Assembly: GCF_902141855.1 (NCBI RefSeq)
Contig: NZ_CABFVH010000013.1
Coordinates: 56,462-120,461 of the forward strand
Direction: 5' to 3'
Source of the DNA: Methylobacterium dankookense
GTDB lineage: Bacteria; Pseudomonadota; Alphaproteobacteria; Rhizobiales; Beijerinckiaceae
DNA: 64,000 bases
Of this stretch, positions 62,665-64,000 are shown piece after piece. The notes below the pieces were generated by a model. That model ran no database searches, was not told the DNA's origin, and worked only from the letters and a program-made list of their open reading frames with translations. The stretch's first letter is position 1. Every line of letters begins with the position of its first letter. The translations under genes and the position numbers were made by a program.

Positions 62665-63707
62665 CGCAGATACCCCGCCTGGCGGAACCACTGGATCGCG
62701 TCGGACAGGCCCTCGCGATAGGGCCGCGCGCCGTAGCCGAGCTCCGCCCGCGCCTTGGCATCGGAGAAGAACATCCGGTAGCGCGACATGCGGATGCCGT
62801 CGATCGTGGCGAAGGGCTGCTTTCCGGTGACCCGCGCCGCGAGTTCCGCGAAGAAGGCGATCGGATAGACCACGCCGCGGGGCAGGTTCACGGTCGGGGC
62901 TTTTCGACCGACCATCCCTGCGATGTCGGCGAGCATCTGCGACAGCAGCACGTTCTCGCCGCCCAGGATGTAGCGCTCGCCGATGCGGCCCTTCCCGAGG
63001 GCGAGGAGGTGGCCGTTCGCCACGTCGTCCACATGGGCGAGGTTGAGGCCGGTATCGACGAAGGCGGGCATCTTGCCGAGCGCCGCCTCCTGGATGATTC
63101 GGCCCGTGGGCGTCGGCTTCACGTCGCGCGGGCCGATCGGCGTCGAGGGGTTCACGATCACGGCCGGCAGGCCGTCCTTCGCCACCATCTCCTCGACCAC
63201 GCGCTCGGCCACGACCTTGCTGCGCTTGTAGGCGCCGATCGCGGTCTCGGGGGTCAGCGGCATGGTCTCGTCGGAGGGCGTGAGCCCATCGGCCGGCGGG
63301 CGGATCGTGGCGACGCTGGAGGTGTAGACGACCCGCTCCACGCCCGCGTCGAGGGCCGCCTGCATCATCACCCGGGTGCCGTCGCGGTTGGTGCAGACGA
63401 TCTCCTCCATGTCGGGCGCCCAGAGCCGGTAATCGGCCGCCGCATGGACGAGGTAGCGCTGCCCGCGCATGGCGGCGGCGACCGCGGCGGGGTCGCGCAT
63501 GTCGCCCTCGGCGATCTCGACATCCGTCCAGGTCAGGTTCCGGCGCGAGCTCGAGGCGCGCACGAGGACGCGCACGGGGAAGCCCGCGGCGCGGAAGACG
63601 TCGACCAGCGCCGAGCCCAGGAAGCCGGCAGCGCCCGTGATCAGCACGGGACCCGGCTCGGAGGGGCTGGTCTCAGTCGCCTCTGCCATCACGCTCGACA
63701 TCGTCAT
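62661..63707 (-). CDS. hpnA: Hopanoid-associated sugar epimerase HpnA
   Basis: 348 residues, an extended short-chain dehydrogenase with VLITGAAGFLGSALVDVF (cofactor binding) and the catalytic Y-x3-K in GAYKRSK. Its exact substrate in hopanoid synthesis is unresolved. It is the first hpn gene of the minus-strand operon. hpnB, which lies between hpnA and hpnC in some other alphaproteobacteria, is absent here. ATG at 63707, alternatively the ATG at 63701. Confidence 0.94.
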   Translation of the reverse strand: MTMSSVMAEATETSPSEPGPVLITGAAGFLGSALVDVFRAAGFPVRVLVRASSSRRNLTWTDVEIAEGDMRDPAAVAAAMRGQRYLVHAAADYRLWAPDMEEIVCTNRDGTRVMMQAALDAGVERVVYTSSVATIRPPADGLTPSDETMPLTPETAIGAYKRSKVVAERVVEEMVAKDGLPAVIVNPSTPIGPRDVKPTPTGRIIQEAALGKMPAFVDTGLNLAHVDDVANGHLLALGKGRIGERYILGGENVLLSQMLADIAGMVGRKAPTVNLPRGVVYPIAFFAELAARVTGKQPFATIDGIRMSRYRMFFSDAKARAELGYGARPYREGLSDAIQWFRQAGYLR

Positions 63708-63867
63708 GGAACGGGAAACGCCTCACGGGGCTCGGCCGCCGCAGGGACATCCTCGGCCGGTCCGTGGTGCCGGCGGTGCGGAACGCGAATCGTCTCGCAT
63801 GCCGCACCGCAACGCTGGCGCTTGTGTCACCGTTCAGAGTCTGGAACAAGCGCGTCCGGGGTAGGCC

Positions 63868-64000
63868 TCAGGCGAGGCGCAGGCGCGAGCGTCCGTCCTG
63901 GCGCTCTGGGAGGATCTCCTGGACCTTTGCGACGATGGCGGCGGCGTCGAGCCCGGCCTCGGCATACATCCGGTCCGGCGTGTCGTGGTCCTGGTAGGCG
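63868..64000 (-). CDS. dxs: C-terminus of 1-deoxy-D-xylulose-5-phosphate synthase (partial)
   Basis: The last 44 codons run off the window edge: YQDHDTPDRMYAEAGLDAAA followed by IVAKVQEILPERQ. The segment DHD-x-P-x2-MYAEAGLDA matches the closing transketolase-C domain of Dxs. Dxs makes deoxyxylulose phosphate, the entry to the MEP pathway, and so feeds hopanoid synthesis. It precedes hpnA on the same strand by 160 bases. Because only the tail is visible, the call is tentative. Confidence 0.65.
   Translation of the reverse strand, partial: AYQDHDTPDRMYAEAGLDAAAIVAKVQEILPERQDGRSRLRLA

Overview
The window is high-GC DNA from an alphaproteobacterium, most likely Methylobacterium/Methylorubrum or a close Rhizobiales relative. 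This rests on the extended hopanoid gene set (hpnA, C, D, E, shc, G, H, I, J, K, L, M, N), frequent GTG/TTG starts, tight 4-nt overlaps and dispersed GC-rich palindromes. The species is not decidable from the sequence. No rRNA, tRNA, CRISPR array, insertion sequence or origin was recognised.

Layout. (1) 0-15 kb is a mixed region: a FlaG-like protein; thiC behind a TPP riboswitch; small secreted and membrane proteins; a rod-protein-like small protein; two PilZ proteins; an acyltransferase; an HNH protein; an AT-rich islet (about 6.18-7.7 kb) with a zinc-ribbon protein and a Crp/Fnr regulator; a single-domain response regulator; a porin-like barrel; a DUF3617 protein; and penicillin-binding protein 1A, followed by about 1 kb of repeat-rich non-coding DNA. 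(2) 15.5-18.9 kb is a phnDCEE-type ABC importer operon, followed by an alpha/beta-hydrolase-domain protein. (3) 20.7-33.7 kb is a catabolic island. An OxlT-like MFS gene on the plus strand faces a long minus-strand array: second MFS, membrane di-iron hydroxylase, two small membrane proteins, a DUF6166 protein, a PanB-like protein with altered metal ligands, then malonate decarboxylase mdcA-C-D-E-B-H without mdcG. A divergent GntR gene sits at the head. The 10-mer GATATATCAG or a one-mismatch variant occurs at three promoters of the island and is a good candidate operator. (4) 33.7-39.1 kb is an SMR-tetR-MFP-RND efflux operon with a candidate TetR dyad in front. (5) 39.2-41.4 kb has a GST and a DadA-like oxidase.

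(6) 41.5-64 kb is the hopanoid region. An AGAT-type amidinotransferase is divergent from hpnL-M-I-J-K. Then come a vapBC pair, hpnN (minus), hpnH (plus, with a strong terminator), an esterase-like-phytase/autotransporter fusion, and the minus-strand operon hpnA-C-D-E-shc plus hpnG. The window ends in what looks like the C-terminus of dxs. Together these genes supply isoprenoid precursor (dxs), squalene (hpnC/D/E), cyclisation (shc), side-chain building (hpnH, hpnG), head-group glycosylation and remodelling (hpnI, hpnK, hpnJ) and transport (hpnL, M, N). The amidinotransferase is a candidate for guanidinylated hopanoid head groups.

The two most interesting points are the GntR-linked PanB-like/hydroxylase/malonate decarboxylase island and the amidinotransferase beside the hopanoid head-group genes.
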